Notes: generated by a model from the letters alone, not told the origin. Shown: positions 24,842 through 33,221, counted from the stretch's first letter. The stretch: 64,000 bases of DNA from Labrenzia sp. PHM005 (GCF_006517275.1 NZ_CP041191.1:4769001-4833000), one strand, 5' to 3'. A program made the numbers and translations.

Positions 24842-26130
24842 TGCTGATCTGGTTCCTGCCTGTCTTTCTTGTGTTCCTGATGATCGGCCTGCCGGTGTTC
24901 TTCGGCCTTCTGGCCGCTCCGGGGCTGTTGTTGTGGCTGAACGGTCAGGAGCGCGACATCACGCTTTTGTACCGCAATGTCTATAACGGCATGGATAGCT
25001 TCCCGCTGATGGCGATCCCGTTCTTCATGCTGGCCGGAGAATTGATGAACAAGGGCGGCATTACGATGCGCCTGGTGGAGTTCTCTCAGGCCTTGATGGG
25101 GCATCTGCGCGGCGGCCTTGCCCATGTCAACATCCTGTCGTCGATGCTGTTTGCCGGTCTCTCCGGTTCGGCGGTCGCCGACACGTCTGCGCTCGGCTCC
25201 ATGCTGATCCCGGCGATGGAAAAACAGGGGTACACCCGCCGCTTTGCCGCCGCCATCACCGCGGCCTCCTCCGTCATTGGCCCGATCATTCCGCCGTCCG
25301 GCATCATGATCATCTATGCCTATGTCATGGGCGAGAGTGTTGCCGCGCTGTTCCTGGCCGGCATTGTGCCCGGCGTCATGGTCGGTGTTGGCCTGATGCT
25401 GATGGTCAAGGTCATGGCCGACAAATACGACTTTCCGGTTGCCTCCAGAAAGTCGACCTGGCGCGAGCGCGGCCAGGCGTCCCTAAAAGCCTTCTTTCCG
25501 CTGATGACCCCGGTGATCATTCTGGGCGGCATTCTGGCCGGCGTCTTCACGCCGACAGAAGCCGCGGCCGTCGCCGTGGCCTATGCGCTGGTGATTGGTC
25601 TGTTTGTGCTTCGAACCTTGAAGCCTCATGAGATCCCGGGTGTCTTGAACCGGGCCGGCATCACCTCGGCCGTGGTTCTGCTTTTGGTTGGCGCGGCGAT
25701 GGCCTTCAAGACCGTGGTCAGCTTGAGCCATGCGCCGGAGATCATGGCGGACTTTGTGCTCAGCCTGACCGACAACCCGCTGATCTTGTTGTTCTTAATC
25801 AACCTGCTTTTGTTTGTGGTCGGTATGTTTTTGGACGCCGGACCGGCGATCATCATCCTGGGGCCGATCCTGGGGCCGATCTTCACCTCAATGGGGGTCG
25901 ATTCCATCCACTTTGCCATCATCATGAGCGTCAACCTGACCATCGGTCTGGCGACGCCGCCGATGGGGCTGGTTCTGTTTGTTGCGGCCTCTGTCTCCAA
26001 AGAGCGGGTGGAGACGATTGCCAAGGCCATTCTGCCGTTTCTGGCGGTGGAGATCGCGGTGATCTTTTTGATCACCTACATTCCGGCACTGTCCATGACG
26101 ATCCCGCGTCTGACCGGATTTGCCAACTGA
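24841..26130 (+). CDS. TRAP transporter large permease (DctM type)
   Basis: A 429-residue sodium-coupled permease with about 12 helices. Family signatures include PFFMLAGELMNKGG, LFAGLSGSAVADTSALGSML, IPPSGIMIIYAYVMGES and DAGPAIIILGPILGPI. It should import the substrate of the neighbouring monooxygenase system with the DctQ and DctP partners. Known sulfoquinovose monooxygenase clusters use an ABC importer (SmoEFGH), so a TRAP importer here would be a replacement. Confidence 0.9.
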   Translation: MLIWFLPVFLVFLMIGLPVFFGLLAAPGLLLWLNGQERDITLLYRNVYNGMDSFPLMAIPFFMLAGELMNKGGITMRLVEFSQALMGHLRGGLAHVNILSSMLFAGLSGSAVADTSALGSMLIPAMEKQGYTRRFAAAITAASSVIGPIIPPSGIMIIYAYVMGESVAALFLAGIVPGVMVGVGLMLMVKVMADKYDFPVASRKSTWRERGQASLKAFFPLMTPVIILGGILAGVFTPTEAAAVAVAYALVIGLFVLRTLKPHEIPGVLNRAGITSAVVLLLVGAAMAFKTVVSLSHAPEIMADFVLSLTDNPLILLFLINLLLFVVGMFLDAGPAIIILGPILGPIFTSMGVDSIHFAIIMSVNLTIGLATPPMGLVLFVAASVSKERVETIAKAILPFLAVEIAVIFLITYIPALSMTIPRLTGFAN

Positions 26131-26155
26131 TCTGAGCTCAAAAGGGAGGAACCTC

Positions 26156-27214
26156 ATGCTCAAATCTGCCCTGAAATCCCTAACGGTCGCGGCGATGCTC
26201 GCCGGCTCCGCCTTGAGTGCGGCGGCTGCCGACTACACGCTGCGCGCCACCGCCAACTCCAATGAAAACGATGAAGACTACGACGGTCTTGTGGTGTTCA
26301 AGAACTTCGTGGAAGCAGCCTCCAACGGCGCCATCGAAGTGGAGCTCTACATCGGCACGCAGCTGTGCTCGAACGGTGCGGAGTGCCTGCAAGGGGTCGC
26401 GGGCGGCGCGATCGACATCTACATCTCCACCTCCGGCGGGGCGTCCGGCATCTTCCCGTATGTCCAGGTGCTCGACCTGCCCTACATGATGAGCGATGAC
26501 CGCATTGCCGAGCATGTTCTGAGCGGGGACTTCACCCGCACCATGCGCACCATGGCGCTGGAAGATTCAGACAACACCATCCGCTTGATGACCATCGGCA
26601 ACACCGGTGGCTGGCGCAACTTTGCCAACACCAAACGCCGCGTGGCCGCCCCGGCCGACATGGAAGGCCTCAAGATCCGCACGGTTGTCGCCGACCTGCC
26701 GCAGGAGCTGGTGAAAGCCCTGGGTGCGTCGCCCACCCCGATCCCGTGGCCGGAGCTGTTCACCTCCTTCCAGACCGGCGTTGTGGAGGGCTCCAAGAAC
26801 GGCATCACCGACATCATGGGCATGAAGTTCCCGGATGCCGGCCTGCAGTATGTCACCCTCGACGGTCATGCCTACATGGGCGCGCTGTGGTGGATGAGCA
26901 ACGAAAAGTTCCTGTCCTTGCCGGAAGACATGCGCCGGGTGGTGGTTGACGGCTTTTATGCCCTGCAGCAGGCAACCTTCGCCTCACCGAAGCGCAAGTC
27001 GATCAAGGCCTATGAAGACTTTGTCGCCGGAGGCGGCGATCTTTATGTGCCGACCCCGGCCGAAAAAGCGGCCTTCAAGGAAGCGGCAACCCCGGTCTAT
27101 GCCTGGTTTAAGGAAAACGTCGGCCGCGGCGGCGAAATCTTCGGCGCCCTCGAAGAGGCCGTCAAAGCCGCAGAAACCGACATCAATGCAGCCAGAAATG
27201 CTGACCTGAACTAG
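26156..27214 (+). CDS. TRAP transporter solute-binding protein (DctP type)
   Basis: A periplasmic binding protein of about 352 residues. From ATG 26156 (after GGGAGGA) it has the signal peptide SLTVAAMLAGSALSAAAA. The DctP signature ALGASPTPIPWPELFTSFQT, followed by GVVEGSKNGI, is visible with the conserved Arg in GLKIRTVV. Two cysteines lie close together in QLCSNGAECLQG and may form a disulfide. The ligand is inferred from the operon to be a sulfosugar or other sulfonate. It is the last gene and is followed by a hairpin. Confidence 0.88.
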   Translation: MLKSALKSLTVAAMLAGSALSAAAADYTLRATANSNENDEDYDGLVVFKNFVEAASNGAIEVELYIGTQLCSNGAECLQGVAGGAIDIYISTSGGASGIFPYVQVLDLPYMMSDDRIAEHVLSGDFTRTMRTMALEDSDNTIRLMTIGNTGGWRNFANTKRRVAAPADMEGLKIRTVVADLPQELVKALGASPTPIPWPELFTSFQTGVVEGSKNGITDIMGMKFPDAGLQYVTLDGHAYMGALWWMSNEKFLSLPEDMRRVVVDGFYALQQATFASPKRKSIKAYEDFVAGGGDLYVPTPAEKAAFKEAATPVYAWFKENVGRGGEIFGALEEAVKAAETDINAARNADLN

Positions 27215-27223
27215 AAAGACAAA

Positions 27224-27246
27224 GAGCCCGGCAGGTTGCCGGGCTC
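27224..27246 (+). terminator. Hairpin after the sulfonate-type TRAP operon
   Basis: GAGCCCGGCA/TGCCGGGCTC, a perfect 10-bp stem with loop GGT, lies 10 bases after the dctP stop. The usual T-run is missing; the MITE-like element begins three bases further on and may have displaced it. Confidence 0.6.
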
Positions 27247-27248
27247 CC

Positions 27249-27520
27249 TAGGCCGTGTGGACGAATTGGAGACGCATTTCGTGAGGCAAAGGGCAAAAAA
27301 TGGCGTGGAAAGACCTGCAGAGCGTATCGATGATACGGTCAAGGGGCCGTCCGCGTCAGATTGCTGGCCTTTGCCTCACCCGAAGGGACGGTCCTGCAGC
27401 GCCCAATCCTCTGCGAAAATCCGCCTTGATGATGTACCAGCATCACCTGCGCCAGATTTTCTTGCTCTTGAACGCAGCAGATCTCGGCGAAATACATCTC
27501 CAATTCGTCCACACGGCCTA
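27249..27520. mobile_element. MITE-like element, 272 bp with 33-bp terminal inverted repeats
   Basis: The left end (27249-27281, TAGGCCGTGTGGACGAATTG and on) and the right end (27488-27520, read on the minus strand) match over 33 positions with two differences; the first 24 are identical. A TA dinucleotide lies at each outer edge, compatible with TA target duplication as in IS630/mariner elements. The inside carries no transposase-like frame, so it would need a transposase in trans. Confidence 0.7.
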
Positions 27521-27576
27521 ACCACTTTTTTGATTTGGAGAAGGCCCGATCACAACGGCCCTCCCCTAATCAAAAA

Positions 27577-28071
27577 TCAACGGAACGGGTACATCCAGAC
27601 CTTGTAATCGGCGACAAGAACATGCGCTTTTTCAATCTCTTCCTTGGTCATCTTCTTAACGACTTCCTCCAGGGAAATCGCAGCGTCCGGATCACCGCCA
27701 ATGGCCGACAGCGTGTACCACATATATGCCCGGACCAGATCGGGCGCCGGCATGCCGCGACCAATCTCGTAATACCAGCCGATGCCGGACTGCGCACCCG
27801 GATGCCCCTTCAGGGAACTTCTCAAGTACCACTCAAACGCCCGTTGGTCGTCGCGCTCAACTCCAAGGCCCATGGCGTACATGACGCCGATCAGCTCCTC
27901 GGCGTCCGCATTGCCGGACCGGGCGGCCGGCCACAGTTCCTTCATCGCCTCTTCAAATTTCCCGGCTTCCATCAGGTCGCGCGCAGCTTCGATTTCAGCT
28001 TGAGCCGGAAGACACAACGGGCTCACGGCAAGCGAAAGAGCGACAATCGCGGCTTTGGCGGTTTGCTTCAT
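27577..28071 (-). CDS. Sel1-repeat exported protein
   Basis: A 164-residue protein with a signal peptide (AKAAIVALSLAVSPLCLPAQ) and Sel1/TPR-like helical pairs: MEAGKFEEAMKELWPAARSG, AEELIGVMYAMGLGVERDD and AQSGIGWYYEIGRGMPAPDL. Such proteins are usually periplasmic scaffolds for protein contacts. The 5' end overlaps the inferred start of the divergent peroxidase gene by nine bases. Partner unknown. Confidence 0.8.
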   Translation of the reverse strand: MKQTAKAAIVALSLAVSPLCLPAQAEIEAARDLMEAGKFEEAMKELWPAARSGNADAEELIGVMYAMGLGVERDDQRAFEWYLRSSLKGHPGAQSGIGWYYEIGRGMPAPDLVRAYMWYTLSAIGGDPDAAISLEEVVKKMTKEEIEKAHVLVADYKVWMYPFR

Positions 28072-29397
28072 AAGGTCTGGTCCATCCCTCTGGTGTGCCT
28101 TGCGGTTTCGCCAGCACTTTCTGCAAGTTTACCTGCTCCGCTGACCCAAGACGATTTTCTGGTTTTTGACCACAAACAAGCGGCGCTCGGTCAGCTGTTA
28201 TTTTACGACAAGATCCTGTCCGGGAACAGGAATATTGCGTGTGCGACCTGCCATCATCCAAAGTTTGGCACAGGCGACGGCCTGTCCCTCGGCATTGGGG
28301 AAGGCGGGGTTGGTTTGGGGCCCAAAAGAACAGCCGGAGACGGCGCCAGCCGGATTAAGAAACGGATTCCGAGAAACGCGCCAGCGCTTTGGAATTTGGG
28401 CGCAAAAGATCTTCATACCCTGTTTCATGATGGCCGGCTTTCCATCGCCGAGACTTACGAAAACGGTTTTAATTCACCTGCGGAAGAATGGTTGCCGACC
28501 GGCTTCAATTCTCTGCTTGCCGCGCAGGCGGTATTCCCGCTGGTGGCCCAATTCGAGATGTCCGGCAATCCGAAAGAAAACGAAATTGCCGGGGCGGTCC
28601 ATGACCGGATTGATGCGGCCTGGCCGATCCTTGCCAAACGGGTTCGGATAATTCCTGAATACGGTCAAATGTTTATCGACGCTTTCGCGCATATTGAATC
28701 CGCTGAAGAGGTGACAATCGTCGAGATCGCCAACGCACTCGCGGCGTTCCAGGCAATTGAATGGCAGAGTTTTGACAGCCCCTTCGATCACTATCTTTCG
28801 GGGAATAAAGCCGCCCTCACCTCACCGCAAAAACGAGGTCTGGATCTCTTTTATGGCAAGGCCGGATGCGCTGCCTGCCATTCCGGCCCGCTGATGAGTG
28901 ACCAGAAATTTCATGCCCTCGGCCTCCCGCCCTTCGGCCCCGGACGGACGCGGCGTTTTGATCCGATGGTTCGCGATGTCGGACGCATGGGAGAAAGTGA
29001 TGCACTGGACGATGCCTACCGTTTTCGTACGCCAATGCTGCGCAATGTCGAGCTGACCGCCCCTTATGGTCACAACGGCGCCTATCCGACGCTGGACGGC
29101 ATTATCCGCCATCACCTTGACCCCGATGGCATGCTGGCTAACTGGCAACCGGACGTGGCGGCGCTTCCAGATGCGCCCTGGCTCGCGCCGATTGATTTTG
29201 TCGTCTGGCGTGATAAACGGGAAATGGCCCGCCAGGCCCGGTTCCGCGATGTCGACCCGATGTCTCTGACCGATCCCGAAATTTCTGATCTCGTGGCCTT
29301 CCTCAGGGCCCTCACCGGCACAGCCTCTGTGACAACACCGCCCTTTGGCGTTCCAGATAAGGTTCCCAGCGGCCTGCCGGTCGACACTCCACAATAA
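28063..29397 (+). CDS. Di-haem cytochrome c peroxidase/MauG-family protein
   Basis: A periplasmic di-haem protein of about 444 residues. The CxxCH motifs are CATCH at residues 60-64 and CAACH at 269-273. The PFFH-like features NAPALWNLGAKD and TPMLRNVELTAPYGHNGAYP are typical. The family reduces peroxide or, for MauG members, oxidises a protein partner. The start is inferred at TTG 28063, which gives a good signal peptide (VWSIPLVCLAVSPALSASLP); frames reaching further upstream run antisense to the Sel1 gene and are not credible. The YeiH gene follows after 13 bases. Confidence 0.82.
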   Translation: MLHKVWSIPLVCLAVSPALSASLPAPLTQDDFLVFDHKQAALGQLLFYDKILSGNRNIACATCHHPKFGTGDGLSLGIGEGGVGLGPKRTAGDGASRIKKRIPRNAPALWNLGAKDLHTLFHDGRLSIAETYENGFNSPAEEWLPTGFNSLLAAQAVFPLVAQFEMSGNPKENEIAGAVHDRIDAAWPILAKRVRIIPEYGQMFIDAFAHIESAEEVTIVEIANALAAFQAIEWQSFDSPFDHYLSGNKAALTSPQKRGLDLFYGKAGCAACHSGPLMSDQKFHALGLPPFGPGRTRRFDPMVRDVGRMGESDALDDAYRFRTPMLRNVELTAPYGHNGAYPTLDGIIRHHLDPDGMLANWQPDVAALPDAPWLAPIDFVVWRDKREMARQARFRDVDPMSLTDPEISDLVAFLRALTGTASVTTPPFGVPDKVPSGLPVDTPQ

Positions 29398-29410
29398 GGA
29401 CAAGAACAAA

Positions 29411-30445
29411 ATGGTGGAACCATTGAAGGACCGGGCCAATCAGTTGTTCCCGGGCATAGCGATTGCCGGCCTGGTGGCAATTTCCGCGCAGTTCCTCAAC
29501 GAACATTACGGCGCCCCGGCCATGCTGATGGCCATCCTCTTGGGCATGCCGCTGAACTTCCTGTCCGAGGAACAAAAGACGGCCGAAGGCATTGCCTTTT
29601 CAGCCAGAACCTTGCTGCGGATCGGCGTCGCGCTTCTGGGTGTGCGGATCAGCGTGGATATGGTGGAAGCGCTTGGCTTGCCGTTTCTGGCCCTTGTGAT
29701 TGCTGGTGTCCTGGCAACGATTGGCTTTTCGCTTTTGATCGGCAACCTCTTTGGCAAGGACCGGTTGTTTTCTTTCCTGTCCGGCGGGGCCGTCGCAATC
29801 TGCGGGGCTTCGGCGGCCATGGCGATCGGTTCCATTCTGCCCAAACGCGAGCATGCTGAGCGCGACCTTGCCTTTACCGTGATCACGGTAACGGTGCTCT
29901 CCACGCTTGCCATGATCTTCTACCCGATCCTGACCGGTTCCCTAGGATTGACCACCGATGAAACCGGCGTCTTTTTGGGCGGCACAATTCATGATGTTGC
30001 TCAAGTGGTTGGCGCAGGTTTTTCGATTTCCGAAGAAACCGGCGACCTCTCAACCTTGGTCAAGCTGATCCGCGTCACGCTTTTGGCTCCGATCGTTCTG
30101 GTGGCGGCGCTTATCCTGCGGAAAGGGTCGGCACCTGATGCAGCCCGCCCGCCGCTGATGCCGGCGTTTGTTATTGCCTTTCTGATCCTGGCAACGTTCA
30201 ATTCCTTTGGCCTGATCCCGGAGATGGCCAAAGATGCCGCCAGTCAGGTCTCCCGCTGGGCGCTATTGGCGGCGATCGCAGCCGTCGGCATGAAAACCTC
30301 GATCCCCAAACTCCTGGAAGTCGGCGGCCCTGCCATCTGGATGGTGGTCACCCAAACGATCTTCCTGGCGCTCTTTGTCCTGGGTGGGATTTGGTTGATT
30401 GGGGGCGCTCCCCAAACTCCGTCATTACCCGGCCTGTCCGGGTAA
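29411..30445 (+). CDS. YeiH/UPF0324-family membrane protein (putative sulfate exporter)
   Basis: A 344-residue protein with about ten membrane helices. Signatures are LLRIGVALLGVRISVDMVEA, SGGAVAICGASAAMAIGS and FLGGTIHDVAQVVGAGFSIS. The family is annotated as putative sulfate/sulfonate-derived anion exporter from context with sulfonate degradation genes. Here a C-S bond-cleaving cluster lies 2.2 kb upstream, so removal of sulfite or sulfate is a sensible inference. The last six codons (LPGLSG) are formed by a REP-like palindrome. Confidence 0.82.
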   Translation: MVEPLKDRANQLFPGIAIAGLVAISAQFLNEHYGAPAMLMAILLGMPLNFLSEEQKTAEGIAFSARTLLRIGVALLGVRISVDMVEALGLPFLALVIAGVLATIGFSLLIGNLFGKDRLFSFLSGGAVAICGASAAMAIGSILPKREHAERDLAFTVITVTVLSTLAMIFYPILTGSLGLTTDETGVFLGGTIHDVAQVVGAGFSISEETGDLSTLVKLIRVTLLAPIVLVAALILRKGSAPDAARPPLMPAFVIAFLILATFNSFGLIPEMAKDAASQVSRWALLAAIAAVGMKTSIPKLLEVGGPAIWMVVTQTIFLALFVLGGIWLIGGAPQTPSLPGLSG

Positions 30446-30446
30446 T
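30424..30446. repeat. REP-like palindrome overlapping the YeiH stop
   Basis: ATTACCCGG-CCTGT-CCGGGTAAT is a perfect 9-bp inverted repeat whose right arm supplies the TAA stop codon of the YeiH gene. Confidence 0.65.
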
Positions 30447-30502
30447 CCATTCCATTTTCAGGCAACACCCACTGCTGTCTGATTGGAAAGGAAGCGGCAT
30501 GG

Positions 30503-30526
30503 ATCCCCGATCAAGCCGGGGATGAC
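30503..30526. repeat. REP-like palindrome
   Basis: ATCCCCG/CGGGGAT with loop ATCAAGC, followed by GAC, has the same form as the unit at 5293-5414. It lies in the 275-base spacer before the methionyl-tRNA synthetase gene, where nothing else is recognised. Confidence 0.6.
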
Positions 30527-30720
30527 GACTGTGTTACGTGCTACCATAAGTGATCGTCCAACGTTTCCTTGTTGTTTACACCTGCGCCCATGCTTTCGCG
30601 CCACAAGGGCTTTTCTTGGGACGTTGAGTGTGAAATATAGCTTTCACCTCTTCACGGCAGATTTTCTGGCTGATCCTGAGAACACAGGCGTCCCGGCCCC
30701 TGCCCAGAAATTTCGAAAGC

Positions 30721-32247
30721 ATGTTGATGAAAAGCTACATCACCACTCCGATCTATTACGTCAACGGTTCCCCGCATATCGGCCACGCCTTCACCTCGAT
30801 CATGGCCGACATCCTGAAGCGGAACCGGCAGGCGCTGGGGGTTGAGATGATGCTGTCCACCGGTGTCGACGAACACGGCCAGAAGAACCAGGAAGCGGCA
30901 GAAGCTCTCGGCATGCCGGTCACCGACTATCTCGACATGCGTTGCAAGGAATTCCGGGATGTTTTTGAGCAGCTCGGCGTGGAATTCGATTATTTCGTGC
31001 GCACCAGCCGCGACGGCCACAAGACGGCTGTTGCAGACATGGAACAACGCATCTTCGACAAGGGCCTGATCGTCAAGAAACAGTACACCGGCACCTACTG
31101 CAAGGGCTGCGAGGAGTTCAAAAAAGAGAGCGACCTCACCGAAGACGGCCAGTGCCCGCTGCACCCGACCATGAAGGTCGAGCAGACGGACGAGACCAAC
31201 TATTTCCTGAAGATGGAACCGTTCCGCGAGAAGCTTCTGAAGCACATCGACGAAAATCCGGACTTTGTGCAGCCCGAGCCGTTCAAGAACGAGCTGAAGC
31301 AGATGCTGGCCGAGCCGCTGGAGGATCTGTGTATCTCCCGGCCGAAGACCCGCGTGACCCTCGGCGTTGATTTGCCGTTTGATCCGGACTTCGTGACCTA
31401 TGTCTGGTTCGACGCGCTGGCCAACTACCTGACCAACATCGGCTGGCCGGAAGATGGCTACCAGGACTGGTGGGCCGAGTGTGAACACATGATCGGCAAG
31501 GACATTTTGAAGCCGCATGGCGTCTATTGGCCGTTGATGCTGATGGCCGCAGACCTGCCGCTGCCAAAAAAACTGACCGTACATAGCCACTGGGTGGGTG
31601 CCGGCGGCGTGAAAATGTCGAAATCCATCGGCAATGTGGTCGATCCGATCGAAGTGATGGACAAGCTCGGCTTCGATGCCCTGCGCTGGTATCTGGCCCG
31701 TCACATGCGCGCCGACAGCGACAGCCAGATTTCGGTCGACCTGATCACGCAGACCTACAATTCCGAACTCGGCAACAAGATCGGCAATCTGCTGTCCCGC
31801 GTCGCCAAGTTCTCCAACAAGAACTTTGACGGCAAGGTGCCTGTGCCGGGTGCGCTAACTGCGGAAGACGAGGCGCTGCGCAAAACTGTTGTTGAGGCCG
31901 CAACGGCCTTCTCCGGCTGGATAAACCTGCAGGACATTCCAGCTGCTACGCAGTCGATCGTCGATGGCGCGGTGGCCATGAACGAATACATCGACCAGCA
32001 GGCGCCGTGGTCGCTCTTCAAGAATGAAGACACCCGCGAGCGCTGCGCGACCGTGCTTTATGTCACGCTGGACTGTCAGCGGATCCTGTTTGAGGCGCTT
32101 TTGCAGGTGATCCCAGGCTCCGCCAACCGGGCTCTCGGTATGCTCAACGCTCCGGAGGCAGCAAGCCCCTGGAAGCCGGAACTCGACAAGCTGGCAGGCG
32201 GCACCGAACTCGGCGAGATCGACGCCCTGTTCCCACGGGTTCAGTAA
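30721..32247 (+). CDS. metG: Methionyl-tRNA synthetase
   Basis: A class Ia synthetase of about 508 residues that charges tRNA-Met. The HIGH motif is in SPHIGHAFTSIMADIL, the KMSKS motif in GGVKMSKSIGNVVDPIEV, and a metal-binding knuckle in CKGCEEFKKESDL. The anticodon-binding helical domain occupies the C-terminal third. There is no C-terminal tRNA-binding (EMAP) extension. Neighbours are a YeiH transporter and a YciI protein rather than tatD/holB, the usual alphaproteobacterial partners, so this may be a relocated or second copy. The ATG at 30727 is an alternative start. Confidence 0.93.
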   Translation: MLMKSYITTPIYYVNGSPHIGHAFTSIMADILKRNRQALGVEMMLSTGVDEHGQKNQEAAEALGMPVTDYLDMRCKEFRDVFEQLGVEFDYFVRTSRDGHKTAVADMEQRIFDKGLIVKKQYTGTYCKGCEEFKKESDLTEDGQCPLHPTMKVEQTDETNYFLKMEPFREKLLKHIDENPDFVQPEPFKNELKQMLAEPLEDLCISRPKTRVTLGVDLPFDPDFVTYVWFDALANYLTNIGWPEDGYQDWWAECEHMIGKDILKPHGVYWPLMLMAADLPLPKKLTVHSHWVGAGGVKMSKSIGNVVDPIEVMDKLGFDALRWYLARHMRADSDSQISVDLITQTYNSELGNKIGNLLSRVAKFSNKNFDGKVPVPGALTAEDEALRKTVVEAATAFSGWINLQDIPAATQSIVDGAVAMNEYIDQQAPWSLFKNEDTRERCATVLYVTLDCQRILFEALLQVIPGSANRALGMLNAPEAASPWKPELDKLAGGTELGEIDALFPRVQ

Positions 32248-32270
32248 GTTTTCGGACTTTTTCAAAAACC

Positions 32271-32302
32271 AAAAACGCCGGCTAGTTTGCCGGCGTTTTT
32301 TT
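32271..32302. terminator. Bidirectional terminator between metG and yciI-like gene
   Basis: AAAAACGCCGGC/GCCGGCGTTTTT, a 12-bp perfect stem with loop TAGTTT, is followed by more Ts on the plus strand and a matching A-run on the other side. It lies between two convergent genes and should work both ways. Confidence 0.9.
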
Positions 32303-32319
32303 GATCTAGTTTGCCCGGC

Positions 32320-32607
32320 TTAAGCTGCCAAGAATTCCAGCCGGTCATCGAGGCGCGCAGGTGTGATTTCCAGTATTTCGGCCGTGACAACCTGTTCGGC
32401 AACAAACGGATCCTTTTGAACAAAGGCTTCCAGATCGGCACGCGTTGCGTTGTGCGCCAAAATACCGCCGCCCTGATTGGGCGGCAGGCTGCCAACCATG
32501 AGAAACAGGCCGTTGTCGAAGCCTTGCTGGATCCAAGCCTTGTGCCCGTCTATCAATTCCCCTGCCCGGGCCTTGTTGTCTGCAAATTTCAATGTGACGA
32601 CAAACAT
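32320..32607 (-). CDS. YciI-family protein
   Basis: A 95-residue YciI-like (ferredoxin-fold) protein. It starts MFVVTLKFADNKARAGELID and has the family histidine in IDGHKAWIQQGFDNG and an Asp in QKDPFVAEQVV, the His/Asp pair of the putative active site. Members are small dehalogenase- or muconolactone-isomerase-like enzymes of mostly unknown substrate. It follows the TetR gene by 29 bases on the same strand and is probably autoregulated with it. Confidence 0.88.
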   Translation of the reverse strand: MFVVTLKFADNKARAGELIDGHKAWIQQGFDNGLFLMVGSLPPNQGGGILAHNATRADLEAFVQKDPFVAEQVVTAEILEITPARLDDRLEFLAA

Positions 32608-32636
32608 TATCTCTCCTTTCGTTTATCTCATTAAAT

Positions 32637-33221
32637 TCAGTGTGGTTGGGCAGCGGGTTGAACATTTAGATCCAGCCAAGCCAGAATCTTTTCGACTTCC
32701 CGTTTGACAAACGCTTCGTCCTGAAAGGCTTGCGCCAGCGTTGCGACGCCCTGGCTCCAGCTCAGGACATGCAGCGCATGATCTTGTGCCTTGTCCTTAC
32801 TGCCCAAGGCTTCGAACTGACGGGTCAGCCAGTCCCGGAACAGCGCCAGGATCCCGTTGGCTTTCTGCTTTGCCGGATGATCTAGTTTTGCAAGTTCCGC
32901 GGTCAGCGTACCGACCGGACAGCCGTAGGCCATGATTTTCGTTTGATTGGTGATGACGATTTTGATGAAACAAGCGATGCGGTCTTTCGGATCGGCCGCC
33001 GTTTCGTCCCACTTGGCCAGCAAGACCTCACGGTCCGCCAGGCGTTTTTCAATCACCGCGTCCAGGATCTCGTCCTTGGTCTTGAAGTGATAATAGAAAT
33101 TGCCGCGCGAGATTTTCACGGCCGCCGCAATGTCGGCGAAAGACGTGTCACCGAAGCCACCCTCGTAAAACAGCTGATCGGCCGCCTCGATGATTTGCCG
33201 GCGCGTCTGTTTGCCCGCCAT
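32637..33221 (-). CDS. TetR-family regulator
   Basis: A 194-residue regulator with an N-terminal TetR HTH (ADQLFYEGGFGDTSFADIAA, then VKISRGNFYYHFKTKDE) and an all-helical ligand-binding domain (YGCPVGTLTAELAKLDHPAK) of the TetR_C group often seen in regulators of electrophile-responsive genes. It is first in a two-gene operon with the YciI-like gene. Two matching palindromes upstream are likely self-operators. Confidence 0.9.
   Translation of the reverse strand: MAGKQTRRQIIEAADQLFYEGGFGDTSFADIAAAVKISRGNFYYHFKTKDEILDAVIEKRLADREVLLAKWDETAADPKDRIACFIKIVITNQTKIMAYGCPVGTLTAELAKLDHPAKQKANGILALFRDWLTRQFEALGSKDKAQDHALHVLSWSQGVATLAQAFQDEAFVKREVEKILAWLDLNVQPAAQPH

Noticed and set aside
27535..28062. 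N-terminal extension of the peroxidase frame
   Set aside because: It runs antisense through the whole Sel1-repeat gene and has no homology-like features. The peroxidase proper begins with a signal peptide near 28063.
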